Below, piece by piece: positions 34,737 through 42,316 of a stretch of DNA of 49,476 bases. This stretch comes from Methanobacteriota archaeon (lineage in GTDB: Archaea > Halobacteriota > Methanomicrobia > Methanomicrobiales > Methanomicrobiaceae), in NCBI GenBank assembly GCA_016841665.1, contig JAENYT010000012.1:1-49476 (forward strand). Reading direction: 5' to 3'. The notes below the pieces were generated by a model. The model was given only the letters and a program-made list of their open reading frames with translations. It ran no database searches and was not told where the DNA came from. A program made the translations under genes and the position numbers. Position 1 is the stretch's first letter, and each line of letters opens with the position of its first letter.

Positions 34737-35336
34737 ATGGGCCGGGCGGGGACAAAGAGTGAACTCGCCGCCCTGCTCGCTGGCGAGGTGGATGGCTACA
34801 CCCTGTCGGATCTTGAGGAGATGAGCGCCCGCATCGAGCACAAGATGCGTCATCTTCCCGAGGGCTACCGGGAACGGCTGCTGCCCTTCGTGCGGGAGCA
34901 GATCTTCGAGGCCCACCACCGGTTGCTGGTGCTCGCCCGCAACGGGGGATCGGTTGACCTGGAGGAGGAGCCGGATCCGGCCATCACCGCCTACTTTACC
35001 ATGGTTGAGGAGGCCTGTCGGGCCAGGGCCGCGCAAAAAGACCCCCGCTACCTCTACCTCAAGCACCTCCTGGCCGCCTTTGCCATGTTCGTGCGGGAGG
35101 AGCCCGCCCACCCCGTGGGCACTCCCTTCCCCGGCGGGCAGATCGTGGACGCCTGGGACGGGGTCTACCTCTGTCCGGTGCGGCGGGAGATGGCCGACGA
35201 TGTCCCCTACTCCCTCTGCCCCTTCTGCCCGGCCCAGCAGAGCAGCGAGCCAACCTTCCCCTGGATGCGCAAGCTGCGGCGAAACCGGGAGCGGCAGGCC
35301 TGCCTGGAGAACTACTGGACCAACTACAAGGGGTAG
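34737..35336 (+). CDS. DUF2115 (UPF0305-like) protein
   Basis: 199 residues from the first ATG in this frame. It has the family pattern: TKSELAALLAGEVDGYTLSDL, then HLPEGYRERLLPFVREQ and FEAHHRLLVLA. The C-terminal half carries two Cys motifs (YLCPVRREMADDVPYSLCPFCP, and a final C). The family is confined mainly to methanogens and has no known function. No ribosome-binding site precedes 34737, and coding-like sequence continues upstream in this frame to about 34690 without a start codon, so the true start is probably 34555 before a frameshift. Confidence 0.75.
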   Translation: MGRAGTKSELAALLAGEVDGYTLSDLEEMSARIEHKMRHLPEGYRERLLPFVREQIFEAHHRLLVLARNGGSVDLEEEPDPAITAYFTMVEEACRARAAQKDPRYLYLKHLLAAFAMFVREEPAHPVGTPFPGGQIVDAWDGVYLCPVRREMADDVPYSLCPFCPAQQSSEPTFPWMRKLRRNRERQACLENYWTNYKG

Positions 35337-35337
35337 A

Positions 35338-35545
35338 TGCGCCTGCAACACCCATGAAGTGATCCGGGTGCGGAGAAACAACAAATGAATGTGATTGCGG
35401 TCGCAACCCTGCCCGTCAGCCTCTGCCTCGCCAAGTGGATGCCTGCGAGGTCTGCCATACCGGACCCATCCCCGTGGTGATCATCCTGCCGAACCATGAG
35501 GATGCCCGCGAAAAGCGGAAGAATGATGAGGAGATGGATGCATGA
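35338..35545 (+). pseudogene. Frame-disrupted Cys-rich zinc-ribbon gene
   Basis: One frame gives CACNTHEVIRVRRNNK then a stop; the next frame continues at 35387 with ECDCGRNPARQPL, then DACEVCHTGPIPVVIILP and an acidic/basic tail ending at the TGA at 35543-35545. Together they make a C-x-C, C-x-C, C-x2-C protein of about 70 residues. Neither frame alone has both a start codon and the full motif set: the second has no ATG, GTG or TTG after its last upstream stop. It may be a decayed gene or a sequence error. No family assigned. Confidence 0.5.
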
Positions 35546-35589
35546 ATGCACTATCATACTCCTCCCCCCCACCTGTCATGAGGTGAACG

Positions 35590-35925
35590 ATGTCAGAGAA
35601 GACGCGCAACGATATCAAGGGCAAAGCCCTCCGGTTGAAAGATCTCGTCGAGTACCAGGAAGGCACCGTGGCCAGCAGGATGATCATCAACAACACGGCG
35701 GGGAGCATCACCCTCTTCTCCTTTGATGCGGACGAGGGACTGTCGGAGCACACGGCCCCTTACGACGCCGTGGTCACCATCCTGGACGGGGAATGCGAGG
35801 TCTGGCTCTCCGGGGAGACGCACCACCTCCACGAGGGGGATACCATCATATTCCCGGCCAACGCCCCCCACGCCCTCTCGGCGGTCACCAGATTCAAGAT
35901 GGCCCTGACCATGATCAGGGGGTGA
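35590..35925 (+). CDS. Cupin-domain protein
   Basis: 111 residues, one small beta-barrel cupin. Motif 1 is G-L-S-E-H-T-A-P-Y-D-A-V near residues 49-60, with a single His and an acidic residue where typical metal cupins have two His and Glu; motif 2 is DTIIFPANAPHAL with H near 97. Such stand-alone cupins may be sugar or small-ligand binders or metal enzymes; nothing further can be said. GAGGTGA precedes the ATG. The stop overlaps a possible GTG start of the next gene, so they are probably co-transcribed. Confidence 0.88.
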   Translation: MSEKTRNDIKGKALRLKDLVEYQEGTVASRMIINNTAGSITLFSFDADEGLSEHTAPYDAVVTILDGECEVWLSGETHHLHEGDTIIFPANAPHALSAVTRFKMALTMIRG

Positions 35926-35930
35926 GGGCG

Positions 35931-36302
35931 GTGGCCGAAGACAGGGAGGGCAGGTACTGCACCGTGTGCGGCGGGATGCTGCCGGAAGGGATCGAGATCG
36001 GCACCATCAGCGTGGAGGGAAAGGAGACCGGCATCAACCACCTGGACCGGATCCTCGAGGATGTGGCAGCGCTCGGTCTCCGGGATCCCGCCCTCATCGG
36101 GGAGGAACTGCTCAGGCGAGTGCAGGCCTCGAACTACGTGCCCACAAAAAAGACCGGAGCCTATACTGAGGCCCTCATGCGGGAGTACAGGAACCGGACC
36201 GCAGCGGGCGGCGGGGCGATTGAGGTGTTCTCCCGGTGCCGCCCATCTGCGCACGCCCACCCTGACCATCAAACGGTGCCCGCAGTGCGGCCGGTATGCT
36301 GA
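35931..36302 (+). CDS. Small CxxC protein, unknown function, C-terminus probably frameshifted
   Basis: 123 residues in this frame. YCTVCGGMLPEG gives one C-x2-C near the start. Then come EIGTISVEGKETGINHLDRIL, a helical segment (ALIGEELLRRVQASNYVPTKK) and ALMREYRNR. The last about 25 residues (after IEVFS) are low-quality and Pro/His-rich, while the alternate frame from about 36230 looks coding. The GTG at 35931 follows GGGGTGA; a GTG at 35922 overlapping the cupin stop is the alternative. I have not recognised the family with confidence; a redox or zinc-binding role is a guess. Confidence 0.6.
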   Translation: MAEDREGRYCTVCGGMLPEGIEIGTISVEGKETGINHLDRILEDVAALGLRDPALIGEELLRRVQASNYVPTKKTGAYTEALMREYRNRTAAGGGAIEVFSRCRPSAHAHPDHQTVPAVRPVC

Positions 36303-36348
36303 GCAGTGTGTGGGACCCGAACTCTACAAAAAGCTGAAGCGCGACTGA
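36220..36348 (+). pseudogene. Probable C-terminal tail of the CxxC protein in the next frame
   Basis: This frame reads LRTPTLTIKRCPQCGRYAEQ then CVGPELYKKLKRD and a TGA, with C-x2-C plus another Cys and strong GC bias at third positions. Only a weak TTG (36220) could start it. It reads best as the true end of the gene at 35931, after a frameshift near 36225-36240. Confidence 0.45.
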
Positions 36349-36388
36349 CGGGGACGGGGGGGAGGAGTCTCCCAGATGCGGGCCCGGT

Positions 36389-36544
36389 TCACCGTTCGCA
36401 GCCGCAGCCGTCCCCGTCGGGCAGCGGGACGAGCAGGGCCCGTTCCCGCTCATAGCAGTTCGTACAGACGATGATGGTGCCGCGCCGGCAGTGGACAACC
36501 CGCACGAAGCGGGTGCCCGGGGCACCGCAGAGATCGCACTTCAC
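36389..36544 (-). CDS. 51-residue zinc-finger-like mini-protein downstream of arsM
   Basis: Starts at GTG 36544 (MKCDLCGAPG) with GGAGG about 10 bases upstream. C3-x2-C6, C27-x2-C30 (VCTNCY) and a terminal GCGCE make a probable zinc or arsenite-binding site. It is on the same strand as arsM with a gap of 40 bases, so they may share a transcript. The frame is short but has coding bias and a good cysteine pattern. Family not recognised. Confidence 0.6.
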   Translation of the reverse strand: MKCDLCGAPGTRFVRVVHCRRGTIIVCTNCYERERALLVPLPDGDGCGCER

Positions 36545-36584
36545 CGCCGGAACGCCTCCATTGTATCCCTCCGGTTTTCACGCT

Positions 36585-37403
36585 TCAAAGGCGCTTTTCC
36601 GCGGCCAGCGCAATGCTGCGCACCACGGAGGCGAGAGACTCCGCATCTCTGGCAGAGAACGAAGGATCATCCAGCAGCACCCTCGCTGTCTCGTCATTGA
36701 GCATGCAGTCCAGGGGAAACGGCTGCTCCGTGATGACGCTGACGCAGGAAAACCCGGCTTCACCGATGAGCCGCAGGTACTCCTCCCTGCGGACGGCACC
36801 GCTCAGGCAGCCGATGTAGGCGGCCACCGAACTCCTCACCCGGTCCGGGAGATCCCCCATAAGGACGAGATCGGAGATGCACAGCCGCCCGCCCGGTTTC
36901 AGCACCCGGAAGGCCTCCCGGAATACCTGCGCTTTGTCGGGGGAGAGATTGATCACGCAGTTGGAGAGGATCAGGTCCACTGATGCGTCCTCGACCGGCA
37001 GGTGCTCGATCTCCCCCAGCCTGAATTCAACGTTCCGGTAACCATGCCCCCGGACGATGCGGGTCGCCCGCTCGATCATATCCGGGGTCATGTCCACCCC
37101 GATGACCCGCCCGCGGGGGCCCACCTTTGCCGCCGCGAGAAAGCAGTCGAGCCCGGCACCGGAACCAAGGTCGAGCACGGTGTCCCCGGCTTTGATGGAG
37201 GCGAGGGCGGTGGGGTTGCCGCAGCCCAGCCCAAGGTTCGCACTCTCAGGAGCCTCCTCCAGCTGCCGCTTCGCATAGCCGACCTTCTGGCTGATCTCGG
37301 AGCAATCCCCGCTGCCGCAGCAGGAACAGGACTGGGCGGCGATTTTGCCGTAGCCTTCCCGCACCATATCCTTCACGTTCCGTTCATAGTCTGGTTCCTT
37401 CAT
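36585..37403 (-). CDS. arsM: Arsenite S-adenosylmethionine methyltransferase
   Basis: 272 residues. ArsM turns arsenite into methylated arsenic species using SAM. Motif I is [16 protein letters not shown]. The three conserved catalytic/binding cysteines are in [15 protein letters not shown] and YIGCLSGA. An extra Cys cluster (C26, C28, C29, C34) lies near the N-terminus, as in many ArsM proteins. It lies 30 bases after the 45-residue Cys-rich mini-protein and opposite the ArsR gene, with a shared inverted-repeat operator between. Methanogens use it to volatilise or detoxify arsenic. Confidence 0.93.
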   Translation of the reverse strand: MKEPDYERNVKDMVREGYGKIAAQSCSCCGSGDCSEISQKVGYAKRQLEEAPESANLGLGCGNPTALASIKAGDTVLDLGSGAGLDCFLAAAKVGPRGRVIGVDMTPDMIERATRIVRGHGYRNVEFRLGEIEHLPVEDASVDLILSNCVINLSPDKAQVFREAFRVLKPGGRLCISDLVLMGDLPDRVRSSVAAYIGCLSGAVRREEYLRLIGEAGFSCVSVITEQPFPLDCMLNDETARVLLDDPSFSARDAESLASVVRSIALAAEKRL

Positions 37404-37433
37404 ATACCACCTCTTCGTTCCCGGGCAGCGTGA

Positions 37434-37571
37434 TTACTCTGCATCCTGTTCCTTTCGGGTGTCACCTGCCGTGACCCCCATGTCACAGCCGCAGCACCCA
37501 CAGCCGCAGCCGAAACCCATCTTCTTCATTTTCTCGACAATGCTTTCAGGGTGTATATCCTGGTCGTTCAT
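37434..37571 (-). CDS. 45-residue Cys-rich mini-protein of the arsenic locus
   Basis: Start ATG 37571 with GAGGTGA 6 bases upstream. After an acidic/basic helix (HPESIVEKMKKMGF) comes GCGCGCCGCD, five cysteines in nine residues, and a polar tail. It looks like a metal-binding peptide, perhaps an arsenite chaperone for ArsM, which begins 30 bases downstream. It is the first gene after the inverted-repeat operator. It is short and easily missed, but the site, cysteine pattern and ribosome-binding site support it. Confidence 0.75.
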   Translation of the reverse strand: MNDQDIHPESIVEKMKKMGFGCGCGCCGCDMGVTAGDTRKEQDAE

Positions 37572-37591
37572 ACCGTTCACCTCAGGGTAGC

Positions 37592-37613
37592 TATTTCAAT
37601 ACAATTTGAAATA
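37592..37613. promoter_or_regulatory. Inverted-repeat operator, probably for ArsR
   Basis: TATTTCAA, six bases, then its perfect complement TTGAAATA. This AT-rich 22-base palindrome lies 21 bases above the mini-protein ATG and 128 bases before the divergent arsR start, within GC-rich DNA. ArsR/SmtB proteins bind such AT-rich imperfect 12-2-12 repeats near the promoter. Confidence 0.65.
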
Positions 37614-37740
37614 CCATACGCCGCACCGGCCAAAAAGGGTTGTGGTGAGACCATGGGGGAACCATTCTTTTCAGTGCGGGAGTGGCGACTGCGGAATACT
37701 TTCTTCACCCTGCGGATTCCACTTTCTTTTTGACATTCTC

Positions 37741-38115
37741 ATGCCTCACGACGTATCCCCACGCGACGAAAGGGCGGCCGTAGACCTCTCGGTGCCCGAC
37801 GAGGTCGCCTGCGCCCTCTGTGCCTGCGGGGGCATCGAGGGGCTCACCGCGCAGATACCCACCGATGAGGACCTGGAGCGCCTCAGTGCCGAGCACCGGG
37901 CATGTGCCGACACCTGCCGGCTGAAGATCCTCTCCTTGCTCCGCGACCAGCCCCTGTGCGTCTGCGTGATAAAATATGTGCTCGGGATACCCGACTCCAA
38001 GCTCTCCTACCATCTCTCCGTGCTGAAAAAAGCGGGGATGATCACCGGCGAACAGCTGGGGAACTGGATCATCTACTCCATCACCGAGACAGGAATACGG
38101 TACCTGGAAGGGTAA
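37741..38115 (+). CDS. arsR: ArsR-family metal/metalloid-sensing repressor
   Basis: 124 residues. Winged helix-turn-helix with TCRLKILSLLRDQPLCVCVIKYVL, where LCVC matches the ELCVCDL metalloid site of ArsR, then SKLSYHLSVLKKAGM and GNWIIYSITE of the recognition helix and wing. Extra cysteines at C28, C31 and C33 near the N-terminus (ACALCAC) and C58, C62 could also bind arsenite. It presumably represses the divergent mini-protein/arsM operon and releases the operator when arsenite binds. ATG at 37741 begins the recognisable protein; upstream in-frame sequence has no motif. Confidence 0.88.
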   Translation: MPHDVSPRDERAAVDLSVPDEVACALCACGGIEGLTAQIPTDEDLERLSAEHRACADTCRLKILSLLRDQPLCVCVIKYVLGIPDSKLSYHLSVLKKAGMITGEQLGNWIIYSITETGIRYLEG

Positions 38116-38212
38116 CCAGGCGAACGAGGATCATCGGTTCCGGTCAGCATGCGCAGGGTGCGCGCTCCATGTGACAGGGGGACCCGCGTTCCTCAGCGCT
38201 GAGCCGCGGTGG

Positions 38213-39295
38213 TCAGCGTTCCTCATCCCGCACCACGTGCACGGCGCTCGCCTTGAAGGCGACCTGCACTTCGCTGCCGGCGTGGAGCCCCAGCTCTTCG
38301 ACCGCCTTCCAGGTGGCGAGGGCAGCGAGGGAAAACCCGCACTCTACCCCCACGTGCCTGAACGGGCCGAGCGCCTTGATAGCCTGCACGGTTCCCCCAA
38401 ATACATTTCTAGCGCTCCCCGCCTCGGTGCCGGGCAAAAAGAGCGTGACATCCTCGGGGCGGATGCAGAGAGAGACTGATTCCCCCACCAAGAGCGGTGT
38501 CGGTGCCATGACCTGCCTTCCCCCGGCATCGACCGTGGCGAGGCCCTGTTCACACGCACTGATCCTGCCCCTGATGATATTCTCCATGCCCACGAAGCGG
38601 GCCACCCCGCGGGTACGCGGTGCTGAGAATATTTCGTGCGGGAGGCCCACCTGGGCAAAGGTGCCGTCGATCATCACGCCCATACGGTCGGCGAGCCGCT
38701 GACCCTGGAGCAGATCATGGGTGGCGATGAGGAGGGTGGTGCCGTACTCCCGGTTGATCGTGCGGATGAGGTCCTCGATCGTTTCGGTCGAAAGGGGGTC
38801 GAGGTTCGCCGTCGGCTCGTCCATGAGCAGCAGGGCCGGATCGGTAACCAGCACCCGGGCGATGGCCACCCGCTGCATCTCGCCGCCGGAGAGCGTCCGC
38901 GCCCCCTGCTCTGCACGGTCGGCAAGGCCGATCACCTCAAGCACCGCCTCCACCCGCTCCCGGATCGCCGCCTTGCTCATGCCCCGGATGCGAAGCCCGG
39001 CCGCGACATTTTCAAACACCGTGGTGGAGAAGACGACCGGCTTTTGAAAGACCATTCCCATGCTCCGTCGCAGTGCAAGCGATTGGTCGGCAGCAGCGTG
39101 AATATCCGTGCCATCGAAGAGGACCCGGCCTCCCGTCGGCTGCTCCAGGAGGTTGATGATACGCAACAGCGTCGATTTACCCGACCCCGAGGGGCCGATG
39201 ATGGCAAAGATCTCCCCCTCCTGCACCGTTGCGTTCACCTCGCGGAGCACTTCTTTTACACCGAACTGTTTTGATATGCCTGCTATCTCGATCAT
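38213..39295 (-). CDS. tupC: Tungstate ABC transporter ATPase
   Basis: 360 residues. Walker A GPSGSGKST (about 34-42), signature LSGGEMQR, Walker B LLLMDEPTANLD, and the H-loop THDL identify the ATPase. A C-terminal TOBE-like domain (about 240-360) could sense oxyanion. The permease ends 8 bases upstream and the binding protein is the first gene of the operon. The TupABC call for tungstate rests mostly on the binding protein. Methanogens need tungsten or molybdenum for formylmethanofuran dehydrogenase and formate dehydrogenase. Confidence 0.88.
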   Translation of the reverse strand: MIEIAGISKQFGVKEVLREVNATVQEGEIFAIIGPSGSGKSTLLRIINLLEQPTGGRVLFDGTDIHAAADQSLALRRSMGMVFQKPVVFSTTVFENVAAGLRIRGMSKAAIRERVEAVLEVIGLADRAEQGARTLSGGEMQRVAIARVLVTDPALLLMDEPTANLDPLSTETIEDLIRTINREYGTTLLIATHDLLQGQRLADRMGVMIDGTFAQVGLPHEIFSAPRTRGVARFVGMENIIRGRISACEQGLATVDAGGRQVMAPTPLLVGESVSLCIRPEDVTLFLPGTEAGSARNVFGGTVQAIKALGPFRHVGVECGFSLAALATWKAVEELGLHAGSEVQVAFKASAVHVVRDEER

Positions 39296-39302
39296 CTGCA
39301 GA

Positions 39303-40004
39303 TCACCGCTGTTGCACCCTCATCATGACGAGGTTCACGACCAGGGCGATGGAGAGAAGAATGATCCCCAGCGCCATCGAGAACTCGATATTGCCCATCG
39401 AGGTCTCCAGGGAGATGGCGGTGGTCAGCACCCGTGTCGAAGTCCAGAACGCCGAAGTCTGGGTGTTGCCACCGATCATGATAGCGGCACCGACCTCCGA
39501 GATGGCCCGGGAAAACCCCAGCATGATGGCGGCGATGATGGCGAAGCGCGCCTCCCGGACGAGCAGGCCCAGGTACTGCCTGGTGTTCGCCCCCAGTGAA
39601 CGGATGGTGTCCCGGATCGTGGGATCGACGCCGGTGAGGGCGGAGATGGTCAGGCCGGTCATGATGGGGAGGATGAGGATCGTCTGGGCGATGATCATCG
39701 CCGTGGGGGTGAAGAGCAACCTGAGGAACCCGAACGGTCCTGCCCGCGAGATAAACACGAAGACAAAGAGGCCCACGATAACCGTCGGCAGGGCATAGAG
39801 GGTCTGGACGAGATTGATAACCATCTTCTTCCCGTAAAACTCGTGGATCTGGATGAGAAATCCGAGAGGGATGGCGATGACCGTGGCGATGAGTGTAGCG
39901 GAGAAGGAGATGATCAGGCTGCGCAGCGTGATCTCCATGACCGACGGGTCGAGCGTGATGATGAGCTCGATGGCCTGGAAGAACGCCTGGATGATCTCGT
40001 TCAT
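39303..40004 (-). CDS. tupB: Tungstate ABC transporter permease
   Basis: 233 residues with five to six hydrophobic helices. It has the inner-membrane-component signature in DTIRSLGANTRQYLGLLVREAR (EAA-like loop) that contacts the ATPase, and GFSRAISEVGAAIMIGGN, typical of TupB/ModB-like permeases. It lies 62 bases downstream of the binding-protein gene and 8 bases before the ATPase gene, all on the minus strand. Confidence 0.9.
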   Translation of the reverse strand: MNEIIQAFFQAIELIITLDPSVMEITLRSLIISFSATLIATVIAIPLGFLIQIHEFYGKKMVINLVQTLYALPTVIVGLFVFVFISRAGPFGFLRLLFTPTAMIIAQTILILPIMTGLTISALTGVDPTIRDTIRSLGANTRQYLGLLVREARFAIIAAIMLGFSRAISEVGAAIMIGGNTQTSAFWTSTRVLTTAISLETSMGNIEFSMALGIILLSIALVVNLVMMRVQQR

Positions 40005-40066
40005 AGGTCCCCTGTTCTTAAGAGGTTTGCCGTGGCATCACAAAAAGGGGGGAGGTCCCATCCCCG

Positions 40067-40990
40067 TCAGGCGAGGGGGGTGGCACATTCTTCAGCAGGG
40101 ATGCCCAGCGTGTCGGCTTTGCCGGCGGCAGCGTTGAAGAGCGGCCTGCCGTAACTCTCCACACCGAATTCGGCGATCTGCTGTTGTACATCGTCGGAGA
40201 CCATGTAGTTGATCCAGTCCTGGGCAATGCTGGTGTTCACGCCAGGATGCATTGCAGGGTTGATCTCCATCACGCTGTAGATGTTGAGCAGGATATCACC
40301 CTCGTCGACGACCGGGACAATGGTGAGATCGCCCTGGTAAGCGAGGTAGGTGCCGATATCGCTCAGGGTGTAGGCCTGCTTCTCGTTGGCCATCACCAGG
40401 GTCGCTCCCATGCCCGAGCCTGCCTCAATGTAGTATTCACCGGACTGCTGGACATCGGCGGCGTACTCGTACCCGGCGGACTGCCAGATGGCCTTCTCCT
40501 TGCCATGGGTGCCGGAGTCGTCCCCGCGGGAGACGAAGACCACCCCCTCGGTGCCCTCAATGCCCTTCTCGCGGAGGGTGGTGAACGCCTCTTCAGGCTG
40601 CAGTCCCCTTATGCCAGCAGGATCGGACTCCGGACCGACGATCACAAAATAGTTATAGGCGAAGACGCGGCGGTTGATGCCGTAGCCCTCTTCGAGGAAG
40701 GTGTTCTCGCGGGCGCGGTCGTGGACCATCAGGATATCCACGTCGCCCCGCTGGCCGTATTCCAGTGCCTTGCCGGTACCCGCGGAGACGATCTGCACGA
40801 CGGCGTTGTGCTCCTGCTCAAACGCAGGAGTGAGCGCGTCCAGAAGCCCCGTATCGTAGAGACTCGTGGTGGTGGCGATCCGCAGGGTCTGCGGGGGTTC
40901 TGTGGCAGCAACTTCACTCTGCGTGCATCCGCATATGAGAAGTGCTGCAACCAGAACGACCACAACAAGAAAAATGCTACGTTTTTCCAT
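40067..40990 (-). CDS. tupA: Tungstate-binding lipoprotein
   Basis: 307 residues. A signal peptide ends in a lipobox-like LLICGC (C22). The mature protein begins with LRIATTTSLYDTGLLDALTPAF, the TTTS-x-x-x-TGL oxyanion site of TupA/WtpA-type tungstate receptors, and has VSRGDDSGTHGKE further on. It captures tungstate outside the membrane and feeds TupB. The TATA-like ATTTTAAG is at 41014-41020 on the minus strand with no Shine-Dalgarno site, so the mRNA is probably leaderless. This is the first gene of the operon. Confidence 0.92.
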   Translation of the reverse strand: MEKRSIFLVVVVLVAALLICGCTQSEVAATEPPQTLRIATTTSLYDTGLLDALTPAFEQEHNAVVQIVSAGTGKALEYGQRGDVDILMVHDRARENTFLEEGYGINRRVFAYNYFVIVGPESDPAGIRGLQPEEAFTTLREKGIEGTEGVVFVSRGDDSGTHGKEKAIWQSAGYEYAADVQQSGEYYIEAGSGMGATLVMANEKQAYTLSDIGTYLAYQGDLTIVPVVDEGDILLNIYSVMEINPAMHPGVNTSIAQDWINYMVSDDVQQQIAEFGVESYGRPLFNAAAGKADTLGIPAEECATPLA

Positions 40991-41169
40991 AAAATGAGAG
41001 TAGGAAAACCCACTTAAAATCTATTTCGATTCTCTTTGAAGTTCAACAGATCACATTAACTCACTTTATTTTCAGGCGGGACAACTGATCGAACATCTCT
41101 CCCTGCGTCCTTCGCCCCCTTTCCCGGAGAATCCATGCATCCGGCTTTTTGCCGGAGAGGGAAAGGGGT

Positions 41170-41454
41170 CTACTTGCGCTCCTCCTCGCCCTTCAGCCGC
41201 CGGTACTCCTGCTCGGCCATCCGCACCACGTAGGCCTGCCCGCGGAAGACACTGATGAAATGCCCGGCGACGCCGATTCCCCACCCGAAGGTGATGAACA
41301 CAAACCAGGGAAAGGTTCCCGGCCCGCCCGTCGCCCACCAGATGGCGATCAGAAAGAGGTTCACCGCCAGATAGATAACGAAATGGGTGTAAAACTCGGC
41401 CTTCTCCTTGGCGGTCTTGCGCGCCAGTTCCCTGAGTTCCTCATCGCTCGGCAT
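41170..41454 (-). CDS. 2TM-domain small membrane protein
   Basis: 94 residues from ATG 41454 (MPSDEELRELARK), with GGTGA 5 bases upstream; a GTG at 41463 is also possible. Two transmembrane helices (about 24-42 and 52-70) are joined by a short GGPGTFPW turn, with charged ends (KEKAEFYTHF, EQEYRRLKGEEERK). This is the 2TM domain family, found alone or on histidine kinases; function unknown. A short GC hairpin (TCCGGC/GCCGGA) lies after the gene near 41140. Confidence 0.82.
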   Translation of the reverse strand: MPSDEELRELARKTAKEKAEFYTHFVIYLAVNLFLIAIWWATGGPGTFPWFVFITFGWGIGVAGHFISVFRGQAYVVRMAEQEYRRLKGEEERK

Positions 41455-41587
41455 TATTTTCACCGTATCCTGCTGTTCATCAATCAGGATGCGCCCAGAT
41501 AAACCTCCCGGTCAGGCGGTTGCACCTCACCTCCCCCGTCCGCCAGCCCACCCCAATCATTGTATCGGATCGCAGGGAATGCACGGT

Positions 41588-42316
41588 ATGCACGCAACAC
41601 CGGTTCCCCTCGCATACCTTGACGGCCTGCGCCGGAGAGCCGCAGCGGTCTGGCAGCAGCCGCTCCGAGATCTGCCCGAGGGCTGGAGCAAAAGCCCCTG
41701 GGACCCGCTGGCGGTGCTGGCCGTCTTTGACCGGCTCAGCCTGCGGGAGGGATGCACGCTCCGGGCGTACCAGTACATCTGCGAAGGCAGCGGCAACAGC
41801 GTCGTCTGGGTGATGCACGCCGACAGCCCCTACCCCGAACCCGGCGACTGCCCCGTCCTCGATGCGTTTGCCCTGGCACCGCCCCGGCCTTCCCAAGCCG
41901 ATGACCGGGTGCCGGTCTATCTCGAGGGGGACGAATCACCGCTCTCCTATATGCAGGCATCCCTCTTCGTGCGGGAGCTGATGGAGGCGGGGGCATTCGG
42001 CCCGAGCGTGGTATGGGGGAGGCACCGGATTTTGGACGACCAGACCATTGACCGCGTGGCGCCCCCGGAAAAGGGAGTTCGTTCGTTGTTCGCCCTGGGA
42101 GAACCGTCCCGCTGGCGGTGGCGCCGGCAACCGCCCGCATCGTGGGACCCGCGGGTCATCGAGGAGGATGAGCAGATCTCGGTGCTCTTCTACTCCTACA
42201 GCGATCTTGGAGGTGAGCAGATCTCCCGCCACGTCGATGTCTACCGGCGGGGCAGCTTTCAGTTCGAGTCCGTGGTCGATGAACTGGCGAGGAGGGGGGT
42301 GCGGCCGCTGTTCTAG
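41588..42316 (+). CDS. Protein of unknown function
   Basis: 242 residues, rich in Arg, Pro and Trp, with no signal peptide, helix bundle or cysteine motif. Recognisable features: SKSPWDPLAVLAVFDRLSL, YQYICEGSGNSVVWVMHAD and YRRGSFQFESVVDEL. The length and even hydrophobic pattern suggest a folded soluble alpha/beta protein. ATG at 41588 is chosen (AGGGA about 9 bases upstream); an ATG at 41579 is an alternative. The last 4 bases overlap the convergent regulator gene. I do not recognise the family. Confidence 0.7.
   Translation: MHATPVPLAYLDGLRRRAAAVWQQPLRDLPEGWSKSPWDPLAVLAVFDRLSLREGCTLRAYQYICEGSGNSVVWVMHADSPYPEPGDCPVLDAFALAPPRPSQADDRVPVYLEGDESPLSYMQASLFVRELMEAGAFGPSVVWGRHRILDDQTIDRVAPPEKGVRSLFALGEPSRWRWRRQPPASWDPRVIEEDEQISVLFYSYSDLGGEQISRHVDVYRRGSFQFESVVDELARRGVRPLF

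Noticed and set aside
41137-41156. TCCGGC-TTTTT-GCCGGA hairpin after the 2TM gene as an intrinsic terminator
   Set aside because: No T-run follows on the minus strand, so it is left as a minor hairpin.
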